DNA of 64,000 nucleotides from Letharia columbiana (Eukaryota; Ascomycota; Lecanoromycetes; Lecanorales; Parmeliaceae), in NCBI RefSeq assembly GCF_014066305.1, contig NW_023501080.1, forward strand, positions 62,001 to 126,000, in the 5' to 3' direction. Both the position numbers and the translations under genes were made by a program. Each line of letters opens with the position of its first letter. Within the stretch, counting starts at the first letter, position 1. The notes beneath the pieces are model-generated. The model was not told where the DNA came from. It was given only the letters and a program-made list of their open reading frames with translations, and did not search any database. Of this stretch, positions 10,468-21,637 are shown one piece after another.

Positions 10468-13400
10468 ATGGACGAGTGTTACTGCGCACTATGTGGAGTG
10501 TCTTTTGGCATCTTGCCAGATCTTTATCATGATCGGGTGTCTGACGATGATGTAGCCTGGACCGATTTCTTTCTTTTACGTACGTGGACATTTTGTTTGA
10601 TATCGTGCTCGAGAAAGAATGAACAGCTGATTCCAGTTACAGTCAGACAGCATCCACAGTCTGAAAATGCTGGCAACGCTGCTGTATCATCATATTTTCG
10701 TTCTGGTATTGGCTGGACAATATCGTTGAATAACGCACGCGCCCCCCCTCTTGGCCATGATGCGAGGGGATTGGACGATGTACAATTGCGGACTCAAGTC
10801 AACGATGACCATGATAGAGTCGCACCCTACACGAGCCGGTAAGTTCTGCTGGCGATATCACCACAGAGCCACCGACTGGCTTCATTACTGAAATTGGTAG
10901 GGACACCGAGTGCGAGGTTGCCTTCCCGTTCCATGCCGCCTGCTGGGACCTTTTCGTACAGGAATTTGCCCTGCTGGCGAAAGGAGATAACGTAAACCCG
11001 GATCTAGATGCACTAGGGCGGCTACTGTCCTCCCAGACATTGGAAGACGAAGGTCGCGGTCTGCATCCCGACTGGGTTGAGGACTATGGTGGCCCAGAAA
11101 TGTTTTGGTCCGATGGATGGGCCGATCATCCAGAGCCTGAAGCCTCGAACGTGGCCGGCATCTTGGATTCATACACACAACTCGATTATTTGGTCATGGA
11201 TCCCTTCAAGTTATGCGAGCAAGTCCAAGAAATTTGCGATGAGCCGCCGGTCCTAGTTTCTATTCAAGGTCAGGCGTCTGTTGGCATCAATGGCCCTGGC
11301 AATTGCTATTTTTCTCGCTTCCCTATGGAGATACTCACTTACATCATCTCTTTCCTCCCGACACCATCTGTTCATACTTTCCGAGCTGCTTCGAGGGCCA
11401 TTGCATGGATCAACCTCGATTCCACATTCTGGCATTCGCGGTTCCTATTCCCAAATGAATTCAGCCATGTCTTTAAACCCTCTATCCAAAGTGTCACTAA
11501 GTCGAACCAATCTCCCATCGACTGGAAACGCCTCTACAAGAGAGTGTCTTCTATTGTTGCAGATGACGAATATACAAAGAACAGGCAGCGGATATGTAGA
11601 CTGAATCAACAGCTTCTGCTGAGGATGAGGTCCTGTGCGGGTATTCCCAAGGCAGTAGAGAGCAAGCGTGGCTCTTTGACACCAGTCTTCTTTTGCCGTC
11701 AAAAAATCAAGATTCCAGGCATCCAAATCACCAGTGAACAATCTATTCTCTTCCACCAGCTTACCCCCCCTGAACACGATCCACCGCATTTCAGCTCATT
11801 TCTCTTCACTGAAGGGCCGCCCGGTACTGCGAGGGATAGTATTTCATGAAGATTCTGGAATGACAGAATTGGGGCGTTACAAGGAGCAACTGGCTACATC
11901 CGTCAGCTTTGAGCGTGGAATGCTGCTACGACGCCTGACTGCTGGCATGACACCGGAGGGCATTGTGGGACTAAAGTTCCTTGGAAGCGAAACGAACAAT
12001 TTGGGTATAGATAGAGAGTTCGCTTTGGGGAATTTTGATGGGGAAGTGCCGTTGGGGCAATTGGCGACTGAGATAGGCGATGGCATGAAGGGGCTCAAAG
12101 CCGAGATTGCACGGGTATGCCAACTCTCCTCGATGATTGAATTCCGATTAATCTGGTGTTCTCTACAGGATGGTCGCATCATTGGCCTAGGACTTCTCGA
12201 AAAAGATTCTTCTTCGACAATTTCATCTTCTAGACTAGATGTGGAGCCATCTCCCAATCCATTGTGGTACCCAACTATTCCACCGATCACTTGGACGTCC
12301 ACAATGGCACCGTCCCTCGATACAGATTTCACATACTTGCACCATACAACTTTTGCTTCTGATCCTCAATCATTAAAGCACCTCACTCATCTTTGTGTAT
12401 TTTCAGATGTGAACCCTCCTGGCATTTATGGACTCCAGTTCCATTTCGATGATAGAGGCCCCATACCGGCCCTTTCGCCATCCCCAGGGAAAGGAGTATC
12501 ATTCATGATCAACGGTATCCGTGGCGAATGTATTGCTGCTATCCAGACCTTCTACTCTGAGAGATCACAAAGCGCCGGCCTAACAGTGAGAAATCCCAGG
12601 TTCTTATTGGTACATGACGTGTTGTACTTAGCTAATAGGTGTAGATCTTCACAAGTCAAGGTCGCCAAGCGAACTTTTCGACTACAGATGTTGTCAATGA
12701 TACACTATTGCAGAAGCATGTTGTCGACGAGTATAGCTATGCTGCTGGTATTATGGCAAGAGTGGTTGTAAGTCAAGAAAGCCTTTTTGCACGGAGGGTG
12801 CTTATCAAAGGCTCCACTTAGGTGAAAGGCGATCGCGCCCTTCCATACCAGAATCTCGGCTTTCTTTGCGCTCCTGGGACTCAAAATCAATACCCAAAAT
12901 CGTCAAAGCTCTCGTTGGACAGGATGTATGACGACAATCACAATGTGTGGATAGAGAATGAGAAGCCGCATCCAGACTTTCTACTTTCAGAATTCATAGG
13001 ATCCCAATCAAGCCACGGTTTCATAAATTGGATTACGCTCGATAAGCCGATATCTCGGATCACTGCCTGTCTCTTGACTGGTAAGCGTAACTTCCGAGGC
13101 GAAGAAGCTCCACCTGCTCTTACAGGGGTGAAATTTGATACAACTAGCGGATCGCCTATGCTGCTTGGTCGATGCACATCGTTCGGACTGTCCATTGATC
13201 TCGAAAATGCAGACAAAATCGTAGAATTCTCGATCGGACTCCAAATCTCAGAACGTTCCCGATCTATCCAAGAGATCATGTTCATCTTTAAATCCGGCAT
13301 TCGTAAAGGACTCAGGGCTGACAGGCTCATTGAAGATCATGAGTGTCAACATCGCCAGGTTCTGAGATCTGGCACAAGCTGTGACTTGGTTGGCTTGGTT

Positions 13401-14896
13401 TGGTCTTTCGATCTTGGACCTGCCTACATTGGGGATCAGGGAGTCCAAGGTCTTTATCGTCTCAATGCAAATCAGCCCAAGGAAGACTTCATGCCTACGA
13501 TATACCCCTCGGTCAATTGGAGCAAGCCTCCGCCTCCTAATCTACAGCTACGACCTATCCCTTGCTCGAAGGTGCATAGCCACCGTTTACATTCGAGTCT
13601 ACGCATTGATGATGACTATGAGGCATTGCTCGACAGTAACCTCACATCCATCAAAGTATATTTCAATGCTTTCCTCCAAGGTCTTACGTTCCACTACGCG
13701 AATGGTACAAGCCGAATCCTTGGCAACACGGTCGGCGCAGAAGAATCTTTGGAGCTTCATGATGAGCGTATAATTGCCGTATATATCACATCATATGTGC
13801 AAAGACTTCCAAACATGTCGCTTCCCCGGGATACAATGGCGATTGGGGCCATCCGAGTAAGTACAACTGAATGACTCATGGTTCATGCGACTTCTAATAC
13901 GTGTTACCCAGTTTTGCCTCGTGGAGAATACAAGCTCCGAGCCCAAGGTACGATACACTCGTCATGCTGGCTCACCTAGTATTTTCGGCCCGTTCACAAA
14001 CCAACAACGGGGCCTGTGGCAAGCAGAAGGCGGCGGCTCTGCTAATTGGAGAAACTGCTTTCCGCTAGAAGAAACTTGTATTCAAATTGAGAGCAACACA
14101 TCGTTCGCGGGTCTTTGGGCTGAAGTTGTGAGCGTAAGTACAGCAAAATATAAAAGGCCCTTGGTTGTGTTGATATAGCTCTGGGCTAAGAAATTTTACC
14201 TACAGACACACATCCATCGTTTAGGCGTCCTCGTATCCTTTAGCAACCCTCTCACCCTCGATCATGTTAGCCAGCCGCATCCTACCATAGAATCTCGAGC
14301 CTCGTCCCACGAGGAGGAAATGCCGGGCTCTTGGCTCGCGAGACCTCCACCTGCGCACTTTGAACAAACGTCTTTACTCGGCCATGACATCAAAGCCCAA
14401 GATCATCGCATGTGGTGTCACCTCTTGACTCAGCCTTCTAGAGTTGTCATATACCGCCATGCAGGCCCTCACGGAATTGTGGTTGTCGGCATTGAGTTCT
14501 TAACCCCCACAACAGCGGATGATCCTGAGCGTGCCACAACCCTCTTAGGCTTTCGCTCTCTATGGACGGAGCATGCCATTACTCTACAGATCAAAGAGGA
14601 ACAAAAGATAATCGGCATAGGCGTAAAGGCCAATCAACCCAGCCAATGGCGATCAGGTGAGCAGGGCCTTGGATTGGAGAGTGTGAGGATCTGGGTTACA
14701 GGGGGCGTATACGTAGCGAACGGCCACGATGAAGGAAGTGATGGGTGGCTCGACGCGACTTGCAGCCACGAGGAGCAACTGGAGGGATTCGTGGTCGCAT
14801 TCGGAGTAAGTGGAGATGTTCTTGTTGCAGGATTACACGCTGACTTGATGCCTTTAGGAGTACATGCAAGCTATCGGCTTGCTAACTTCTAGATAG
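10468..14896 (+). CDS. Large F-box protein with an apparent 1-nt frame break
   Basis: Inferred exons: 10468-10579, 10643-10838, 10901-12585, 12645-12767, 12822-13856, 13912-14133, 14206-14805 and 14858-14896. Donors are mostly GTAAGT/GTGAGA, and all junctions keep frame. The product would be about 1336 residues if one base is dropped from the C7 run at 11764-11770; as given, the frame before it (stop near 11849) and after it disagree. The N-terminus has a CALCG motif. An F-box (FPMEILTYIISFLPTP, about residues 237-285) follows; F-box proteins recruit substrates to SCF ubiquitin ligases through Skp1. The long C-terminal half has repeated beta-rich segments ending in GLKFLG/GLQFHF-like strands and closes with EYMQAIGLL. 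This resembles an F-box family (possibly DUF7600) common in Leotiomycetes, from memory. The first intron's acceptor could instead be 10636. Confidence 0.78.
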
Positions 14897-15684
14897 TAGT
14901 AGAGGGGCTCTGCACCCTCTCCTCACTTTTACTCATCAAAGACGAGGGTCGTATCGAATCCGAGATTGTCTATGCTGAAGCAACGTGGAGAATTGAATAA
15001 TGTCAAGAGTGTTGATTCAATAGAGATGGCGTCGGTGGAGTATTTCCCCTACCTTCCATCCTACTCTACCCAGTGCCAAGCTTCTGCAAATTGGACAAGC
15101 CTCCGTGAAGGATGTCCGAGCACCATCCCCCCGATGAGTATACAAAGCAGCATTCTCCCTCGCAGTCTGATATACCCAGTCCCCAGAATTATACCCAAAC
15201 TTACTCGCCTAGGCCGCAATGTTTGGTCAAATGGTGGTGTAGAACACGGCGCTCTTGCCCGCGCATTATTTATATTATTGCCACCATGAGGAGTAGTAAT
15301 AACACCTATTTGGAACTTAGTAGTGTAGCCATGCTGGCCTCCTATTGACTGATTCCAACACGGTCTGGGTCTAGGAAAAGTACCTGGGTCCGTGTAGGTG
15401 ATTTGCGCATACATGTCAAAGAAAACTTACTATTCAGGACATCGGTGGTTGGAGCAGGCGTCTCGATATTCGTGAAGATGCCAAGATTGGCGTAGAATTT
15501 GGGAAGCACGGCGTATGCAGCCCTTGTCCGACGTAGAACGAGCTAGAGGAGTATTCGTTAGAAGAAGCGTTTTCGAAGATCGATTTCGAGCTATTTTGAT
15601 AGCATTGAAAAGACTCATTGTGTTTGGCAGATCACCGCTGTCACCCCGCTCTTTCGCTAAAGCGTCAGGGCTGAAGGTGAGTAG

Positions 15685-15712
15685 GGCAACCCATTTGGAC
15701 CAGGGGTCAACC
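15685..15712 (+). repeat. Inverted repeat, left arm (28 bp)
   Basis: Begins GGCAACCCATTTGGACCAGG. Its reverse complement matches 16148-16175 at 27 of 28 positions. Confidence 0.85.
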
Positions 15713-16147
15713 CCGCAATTTCGAATTTTTGAAAATCGTAAAATCGCAAAACCATTTTTCATAGCCACCTCCCGATTTATTTATCGATCTATCAAAACGC
15801 ATGCGATGGCTCTATAACACTCAGATGTGATTCATTAAATAGTGTTCTGTTATTGAAAGAAGACTTGGAATTATCATGCCCAAAGCTCCTGTGATTACTG
15901 TGGAGTCATTGCTACTGGTTGGGGAGTGGGCTGCAGTCAGGCTCCAAAACCTCCAATTAAATATTACTTCGCCAATATTAAGTCAATTTATGTGATTTCG
16001 AATTCTAAACTACATTATAGAATGCGCGCTACAATTTGCACTCTTCAGAATCTAAAGTAATTGCCTTGGTGTGTAGCAATGGTGTGGGATAAGCGAATAT
16101 TGGAAAATGGAAAATGGAAAATGGAAAAATGGAAATGGATTTTCGGT

Positions 16148-16175
16148 GGTTGACCCCTGGTCGAAATGGGTTGCC
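16148..16175 (-). repeat. Inverted repeat, right arm (28 bp)
   Basis: Begins GGTTGACCCCTGGTCGAAAT. It pairs with 15685-15712; about 435 bases separate the arms. This could be the termini of a small non-autonomous element or two oppositely inserted repeat fragments. Confidence 0.85.
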
Positions 16176-16522
16176 GTGGTGAGCGAGGGGGCAGAATGTC
16201 GCTGTCTTGAAATGCCAAGAACCTGTGTATGAGAAGGCCTCCCTTACCTGTAGAAATCTTCTTATAAATTTTAGCAAATGAATTAGACCTTTTCGTCCGG
16301 ATCAACACTTCATCTTCATTTTGCACTTTTCCCCCTTCCGTCATGAATCGTAGCTTGCGCCTTCATATCTACATCTCTGCCAAGAGCCCAGACGCGTCGA
16401 CATGCTGCAACAGTCTTTTCCGACCCAGCTCACCCACGTCGCATCAATCCGGCAACGCTGGCTTTCGATTCATTCCCAGCATTGACATGTAGCTCGAACA
16501 CAGTCTTTACAACTACAACGAC

Positions 16523-17713
16523 ATGTCCTACCCAATGACCCAGCTAGGCGGCAGCGGTTCGTGATCGCCGTCCTGCCCCCTGACTCAAAGTAACATTCAG
16601 CTCACTCACTGTCCCATACATAGCATTCAACCACGAGCCCCCATCCAGCTCCACGGAAGCAGAATACGACCGCCTGCGCGACCTCGCCCGCCAAGAAGCT
16701 GGCAAGCGCTCTTCATGTCTCGCCAAGGTCCGTCCATCCATCCTCCCTTCCATGCTTCCCCCTCTTTCGTCCCAAAACGCCTCATCCAAAACCCAACATA
16801 CCTACTCTCCTCCCTCCCTGATAATACACACCTACCACTCACTCACTCACTCACTCACCAATTGACACCACTCGCAGTCCCACCAAGCCTTCGAACGCCA
16901 CGATGGCGGCGCCGCGCACGCGCTCTCGGAAGAGGGCAAGCGACACGGCGCCATGATGGACCAGTACAACAAGCAGGCGTCGGATTATATTTTCCGCGAG
17001 AACAACGCCGTGGGCAGGGTGGATGGGGATACGATTGATCTGCACGGGCAGTTTGTCGAGGAGGCGGAGCAGATACTCGAGCAGCGGATTCGGTATGCGC
17101 GGAGTACGGGGCAGGATCATTTGCATGTGTAAGTGGGTTTTTGGACAATGCGGCCGGCTCCATGGTTGAATTGATGAGTTGGTTGGTTGGTCGATTGGGC
17201 AATATCAAATATGATAATTCGATTGGAAGAATATGGGTACTACTGATGCTCCGACTGACCGTGTGTGTTGCGTGAGGATGTAGCATCGTGGGCAAGGGCA
17301 ACCACTCCCCAGGCCACATCCAGAAAATCAAACCAAAAGTCGAGGAGATATGCCAAGAGCTCGGGCTGCAGTACGCGACGGAGGAGAATGCTGGCAGGAT
17401 TTACGTTAATCTGCAGGGAGGACCCGCGGTCATGCCGGAGCATTTGAAGGCGCATCATGGCGGCGGGTATCATCAGGGGTATGGGGGGCCGGGGTATGGA
17501 CAGCAGCAGCAGCAGGGTTATCAGGGGGGGAATACGTATCCGCAGATGAACTATCAGCAGGGTGGTGGGAGCCAGCAGTATCAGGGTGGAGGAGGGGGAG
17601 GTGGTGGTGGACAGCAGCAGCAGGATCCGAACGCGGAGATCGAGGCTGAGGTGAAGAAGTATTTGCCGCAGGTGCTGAGGATGTGTCAGAAGCAGTGTTG
17701 TACTGTCATGTAG
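16523..17713 (+). CDS. DUF1771-Smr domain protein with C-terminal CaaX box
   Basis: Exons 16523-16556, 16624-16727, 16878-17128 and 17284-17713 join in frame to 272 residues. The DUF1771 segment (about 23-85; EYDRLRDLARQEAGKR, KRHGAMMDQYNKQASDYIF) precedes an Smr domain (about 93-165; IDLHGQFVEEA and the IVGKGNHSP loop), which is linked to nucleic-acid nicking or RNA cleavage in other Smr proteins. This order matches the budding-yeast YPL199C type. A Gly/Gln/Tyr-rich low-complexity linker (about 185-245) leads to a conserved-looking helix and the terminal CTVM, a CaaX box expected to be prenylated, with another Cys just before it. Membrane attachment is inferred. The stop is TAG at 17711-17713. 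Other introns are similarly short; the first donor (GTTCGT) is the least typical. Confidence 0.88.
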
Positions 17714-18242
17714 GTGGAAGGAGGTGAAGATTTTGGGGCGGGGGGGGGAGGGAGTTTGGATGTAAGAGGTTCGTTTGATACCCCGGACTAAATATGTTCG
17801 CTTCTCCAATCTGCTTCTCCATCTGCACGGAATCACACCGACCAGGTCATAATACCTCTCCAGCTACTCTCCGGTAAAACCAGGTGTTCCCTCCACGTCG
17901 TGCTTCCCCTCCTCCACCACCTACCCCTTCCACCACCATCTCATCTCCAGCGGGGAAAAAACTCGTCCCGCGTTTTCATGCTCCAGACACCTCCCTCCCT
18001 CCCTCCCAGCACTCCGACCCCCGCATCTTCCCACCCCCAGCCCATATGCCGCACCACCGATCCACCTCGCATGCATCCATCCTCTCGCCCTTACCCTTTC
18101 CGCACCACCGACCCTTCCACCCCAAGTCCCGCATCTGTCCGCTTCCCCATTCCAGATCCCAATCCCCCCGCTCCCTTTCCCTTTCCCTCTTCCTGTTAAA
18201 TCACAACCCCAACACGGCTTACGATCACGGTATCCGGATCTG

Positions 18243-18293
18243 ACTCCTTCCTCTGAGCGATTCCTTCCTCTGAGCGACTCCTTCCTCTGAGCG
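18243..18293 (+). repeat. 17-bp tandem repeat, three copies
   Basis: ACTCCTTCCTCTGAGCG is repeated at 18243, 18260 (one change) and 18277. Confidence 0.95.
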
Positions 18294-19261
18294 GTTTGTT
18301 GTCGGTATGCTGGGGGGGGCGGGGGGTGGGGTTGCATACGAGCGGGATCATTCGTATATGTATAACAGCGGGCAGGAGGTGAGATTGACCGGTGCGGTGG
18401 ATGGGGGGTTTTGGGTTGGGGTTGATGGGTTGGGTTTTTGCGGCTGGGAAGGGGAAGGGGGGGAGGGAGGGGAAGGGGAGGGGAAGGGGAAGGGAAGGGG
18501 AAGGGGAAGGGGAAGGGGAAGGGATGAGAGGAGGTGAGAGGAGGTGGGTATGGGTGTGTGGGGGGAGTGGAAGAGATGAGGTGAGAGGAGGTGGGTATGG
18601 GTGTGTGGGGGAGTGGAGGGAGGGAGGGAGGGAGGGAGGGAGGGAGGAGGGAGGGAGGGAGGGAGTGGAAGGAGGGGGAGGAGTGAGTTAGTGAGTGAGT
18701 GAAAGCGAGACTGACGGCGAAGGCTGCATGGTTGGTTGGTTGGTTAATTAGTCGAGGAGATGATAAATGGTGGGATGGGATGGGTAGGGGTGTGGTTTTT
18801 TGTCTTTGCCTTCTTCTTCTTCTTCTCCTTTCTCTTCTTCTTCTTCATCATCATCAATTTCTCCCATCATCGTAGCAGGCGATGCTGTACACCACCCACC
18901 CCCGGTCCCGCAGGCTGCGGACATCACGGATGAGAGTCCGAGCTCATGTCGTATTGTTGTGGCTTACTTGACGCGGGAATGGTTGGGTGGAGTGTGTGTG
19001 TTCGCTCTTGAGGGTGGTGGCTTTGGTGAGGGGGTAGGGGGTTGTTGTTGTTGTTCTTCTTGTTGTTCTTCTTCATTTCTCCCCTTTTCCCCACATCCAC
19101 ATCCTCCATCCCCCTACATCCCACCCTCACCCCATCCCTTGCATAACCCCCCCCGGAGACACAAGCATCCCAGCCCACCCGTGCGATCAGCCGTGCGATC
19201 AGCCAGCCATCGAACGCTTTCCCCCACACCAGCCGTTTCGTTCCTACCCTCTCCTACCCTT

Positions 19262-19580
19262 CCTTCCCATCCCATCCCATCCCATCCCATCCCATCCCAT
19301 CCCATCCTACCCTCTCCTACCCTTCCTACCCTTCCTACCCTTCCTACCCTCTCCTACCCTTCCTACCCTCTCCTACCCTTCCATCCCGTCCTACCCTCTC
19401 CTACCCTTCCCACCCTTCCCACCCTTCCCTACCCATCCTACCCATCCCATCCCACCCTCTCCTACCCTCCCCCTAATCTTCCTACCCTACCTACCCTCCT
19501 ACCCTTCCTACCCATCCCATCATCCCATCCCATCCCATCCCATCCCATCCCATCCCATCCCATCCCATCATCCCATCCCT
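19262..19580 (+). repeat. CCCAT and CCTACCCTT satellite-like tract
   Basis: Two perfect (CCCAT)n arrays (about 19266-19302 and 19515-19570) flank a run of CCTACCCTT and CTCTCCTACC units. Together they form an almost G-free 300-bp strand. Confidence 0.9.
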
Positions 19581-19659
19581 CACACTCTCTCACTCACTAA
19601 ATCCAGCACGACATAATAACAAAGTCACTGCATGCACCACCTGCTCCACAATATAAGAC

Positions 19660-19990
19660 TATATAACACACCACACCACACCACAACACAACACAATACA
19701 CCACACCACAACACAACACCACACACACACACACAACACAACACAACACAACACACCACAACACAACACAACACAACACACACACACACACACACACAAC
19801 ACACACACACACACACACACCACACACAACACAACACAACACAACACAACACAACACAACACAACACAACACAACACAACACAACACAACACAACACAAC
19901 ACAACACAACACAACACAACACAACACACCACAACACCACACAAACCAACAACACAAACAACACACCACACACCATAATACAATACAACA
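19660..19990 (+). repeat. ACAAC/CA microsatellite array
   Basis: A G-free tract of ACAAC pentanucleotides with interspersed (CA)n runs; the longest uniform part is about 19825-19925. Confidence 0.95.
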
Positions 19991-20189
19991 CCACACAACA
20001 CGGATACAGACAAACAAAAATGCCCATGCACGAATTTATCTATGGATGTACTTACGGCCGATATATGGATGTATGGATGCGTTCGCGATACGTACGCTTT
20101 TCGACGGTCGGGGGCGAGGGTGGTTGTGGTCGTTGGCTGAGGGGGATTTTTGCTTCGGGGGGGTTTTTGAGGGGGTTGAAGGAGGGAAG

Positions 20190-20345
20190 TGTTGGTTTGG
20201 TTAGTTTGGTTGGGTTGGGTTGTGGTGGGGTTTGGTTTGGTTTGGTTTTGGGTTTGGTTTGGTTTGGTTTGGTTTGGCTTGGGCTTTGATTTGATTTGGT
20301 CTGGGTGGATTTGGTCTGGTTTGGTCTGGTTTGGTGGGGGGGGAG
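20190..20345 (+). repeat. GGTTT repeat array
   Basis: Imperfect GGTTT pentamers followed by a run of Gs at about 20335-20357. The opposite strand would read AAACC, unlike the preceding array, so this is not its inverted copy. Confidence 0.88.
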
Positions 20346-20740
20346 GGGGGGGAGGGGAGGTGTTGGTTTAGTTTGGTCTGGTTTGGGAGAAGGGAGCGGG
20401 ATTTAGGGGAGGTTGGGATGGTACGGGACCAAGGTGAGTTCTGGGGGCGGGGTTGGGTTGGGTTGGGACGTTGAGTTGAGGTTGGGGAAGAGGAGGGGGT
20501 GGATGGTTTTGTGCGTGGGATTGGGGAAGGGGGGAGTGTGTGAGCTGTGGGTGATTGATGAAGGCTGGTTCGGGGGGATTATCAGCTTGGGAATTTCCCC
20601 TTTAAAAGAAAGACGTTGTGGATTTTCGTGAGCACCAAGGTGAGGTTCTGTAGGCACGGCGGACCGAATTTCAATGCTGTGCCAAAGGGGACCCGTTCCC
20701 CCCTCCTTTCATATCGTACACCGTGAGCGGGATTTTGCTG

Positions 20741-21637
20741 TCAGAACCTCAGCTTCGGCCCCGCAAAGACCAGCAATATCGCCAGGACCCATAAACCGCC
20801 AATCCACGCGTAAAGCATCATCCGTCCCCACCATCCCTTTCCTTCGCTCATGCGCCTCAACAAGCCTATTCGCTTGCCCGCAGCCTCCATGCCTGTCGTG
20901 TTCTTGTCCAATCCTTCCGTGGCACGGTTGAGTATCTCGGTGTCGGCTTCCAAGGAGGTGGAGAAGGCCGTCGAGGAGGCTTTGAGGGATTGGGCGAGCG
21001 CGAGCAGGGAGCTGGTCAGGTGGGTAGATTCGGTGTCGTTGTGGACGAGGAGTTCGGCTCGCGTCGTCTCTTCGTTGGTGGGTATTGCGCCATCTGGCGG
21101 GTTCTTGGGCCGTTTTCGATTCCGTAATGTGGATGCGGGCTCCTCTATTGCTGGCGCTGCTGGCTTTTCGACTTCCCGGGTTTGCGTCGCGAGAGGAGCG
21201 GCAGGCGCATCTTCGCCCAATATATCTTCCTCGTCCTCCGGTCCGTAGAGCAGATCGTTGTCGTCGCCGTGGGCTTCAAGGTCGTGCAGTCGGTCAGTGA
21301 GTCGTTTGATCAAGGCACGCTGAGCGGAGAGGGAGGACTGGGCAGAGGCTTTTTGGGAAGGGAGCTTGAGGGATGAGGAGGAATGTTCGAGGCGGAGGAG
21401 GAGGGTGCGGGCGTATTCGAGATTCTGATTTGAATACGGTCAGCTTCTCATCATGTCAACCGAAGGAAAGAGATGGGGAGGCAACATTACAGCAGATACT
21501 TTGATGCGCTCATAGCTGGAATGCTGTAATCGTTGGTCTGCTGTATCTGCCGAGAGGATCTTGTGCTCAAGGCGAGAGAGCACTCGGCCTAGGTCTATGG
21601 CGGCTACGTCGCGGGGGTTGAGGGAACTGAGTGGCAT
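20741..21637 (-). CDS. USE1: Use1-type ER SNARE
   Basis: Two exons (21491-21637 and 20741-21424, 66-nt intron) give 276 residues. The start LSSLNPRDVAAIDLGRVLSR, the middle LIKRLTDRLHDL and the acidic EDEEDILGED match fungal Use1. The SNARE-like helix spans about 170-240 (LLALAQSLKASSTAFSTSLE onward, EILNRATEGLDKN), followed by GWWGRMMLYAWIGG and a single C-terminal membrane anchor. Use1 sits in the ER membrane and, with Ufe1, Sec20 and Sec22, receives Golgi-derived COPI vesicles in retrograde transport. A tail-anchored topology is expected. The ATG at 21637 fits the conserved N-terminus. The frame is intact. Confidence 0.9.

Larger units (their letters stand above)
14897..16522. other. Intergenic region with dispersed inverted repeat
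   Basis: There is no convincing gene. Short open frames on both strands lack recognisable motifs. The segment carries the inverted pair at 15685 and 16148 and a small (GGAAAATG)n run at about 16108-16135. Pyrimidine-rich sequence near 16320-16520 is probably the promoter and leader of the Smr gene. Confidence 0.55.
17714..20740. other. Three-kilobase low-complexity tract with alternating strand bias
   Basis: After a short 3' flank, the sequence becomes C/T-rich (about 17880-18235), then G-rich (18300-18710; GGGGAAGGGGAAGG and GGGA runs), then T/C-rich (18805-19610), then A/C-rich (19640-20005), then G/T-rich (20100-20560). Long open frames here are only repeat translations (Ser/Pro, His/Thr, Val/Cys). 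I see no gene. Runs of G suit quadruplex formation and the C-rich parts i-motifs; that is inference. Confidence 0.75.

Noticed and set aside
12938..13330. Antisense ORFs inside the F-box gene
   Set aside because: Shadows of the coding frame; no motif or splice support.
18800..20031. Ser/Pro-rich, His/Thr-rich and Val/Cys-rich ORFs up to 266 codons
   Set aside because: Open only because the simple repeats lack stop codons in those frames; no complexity or motif.
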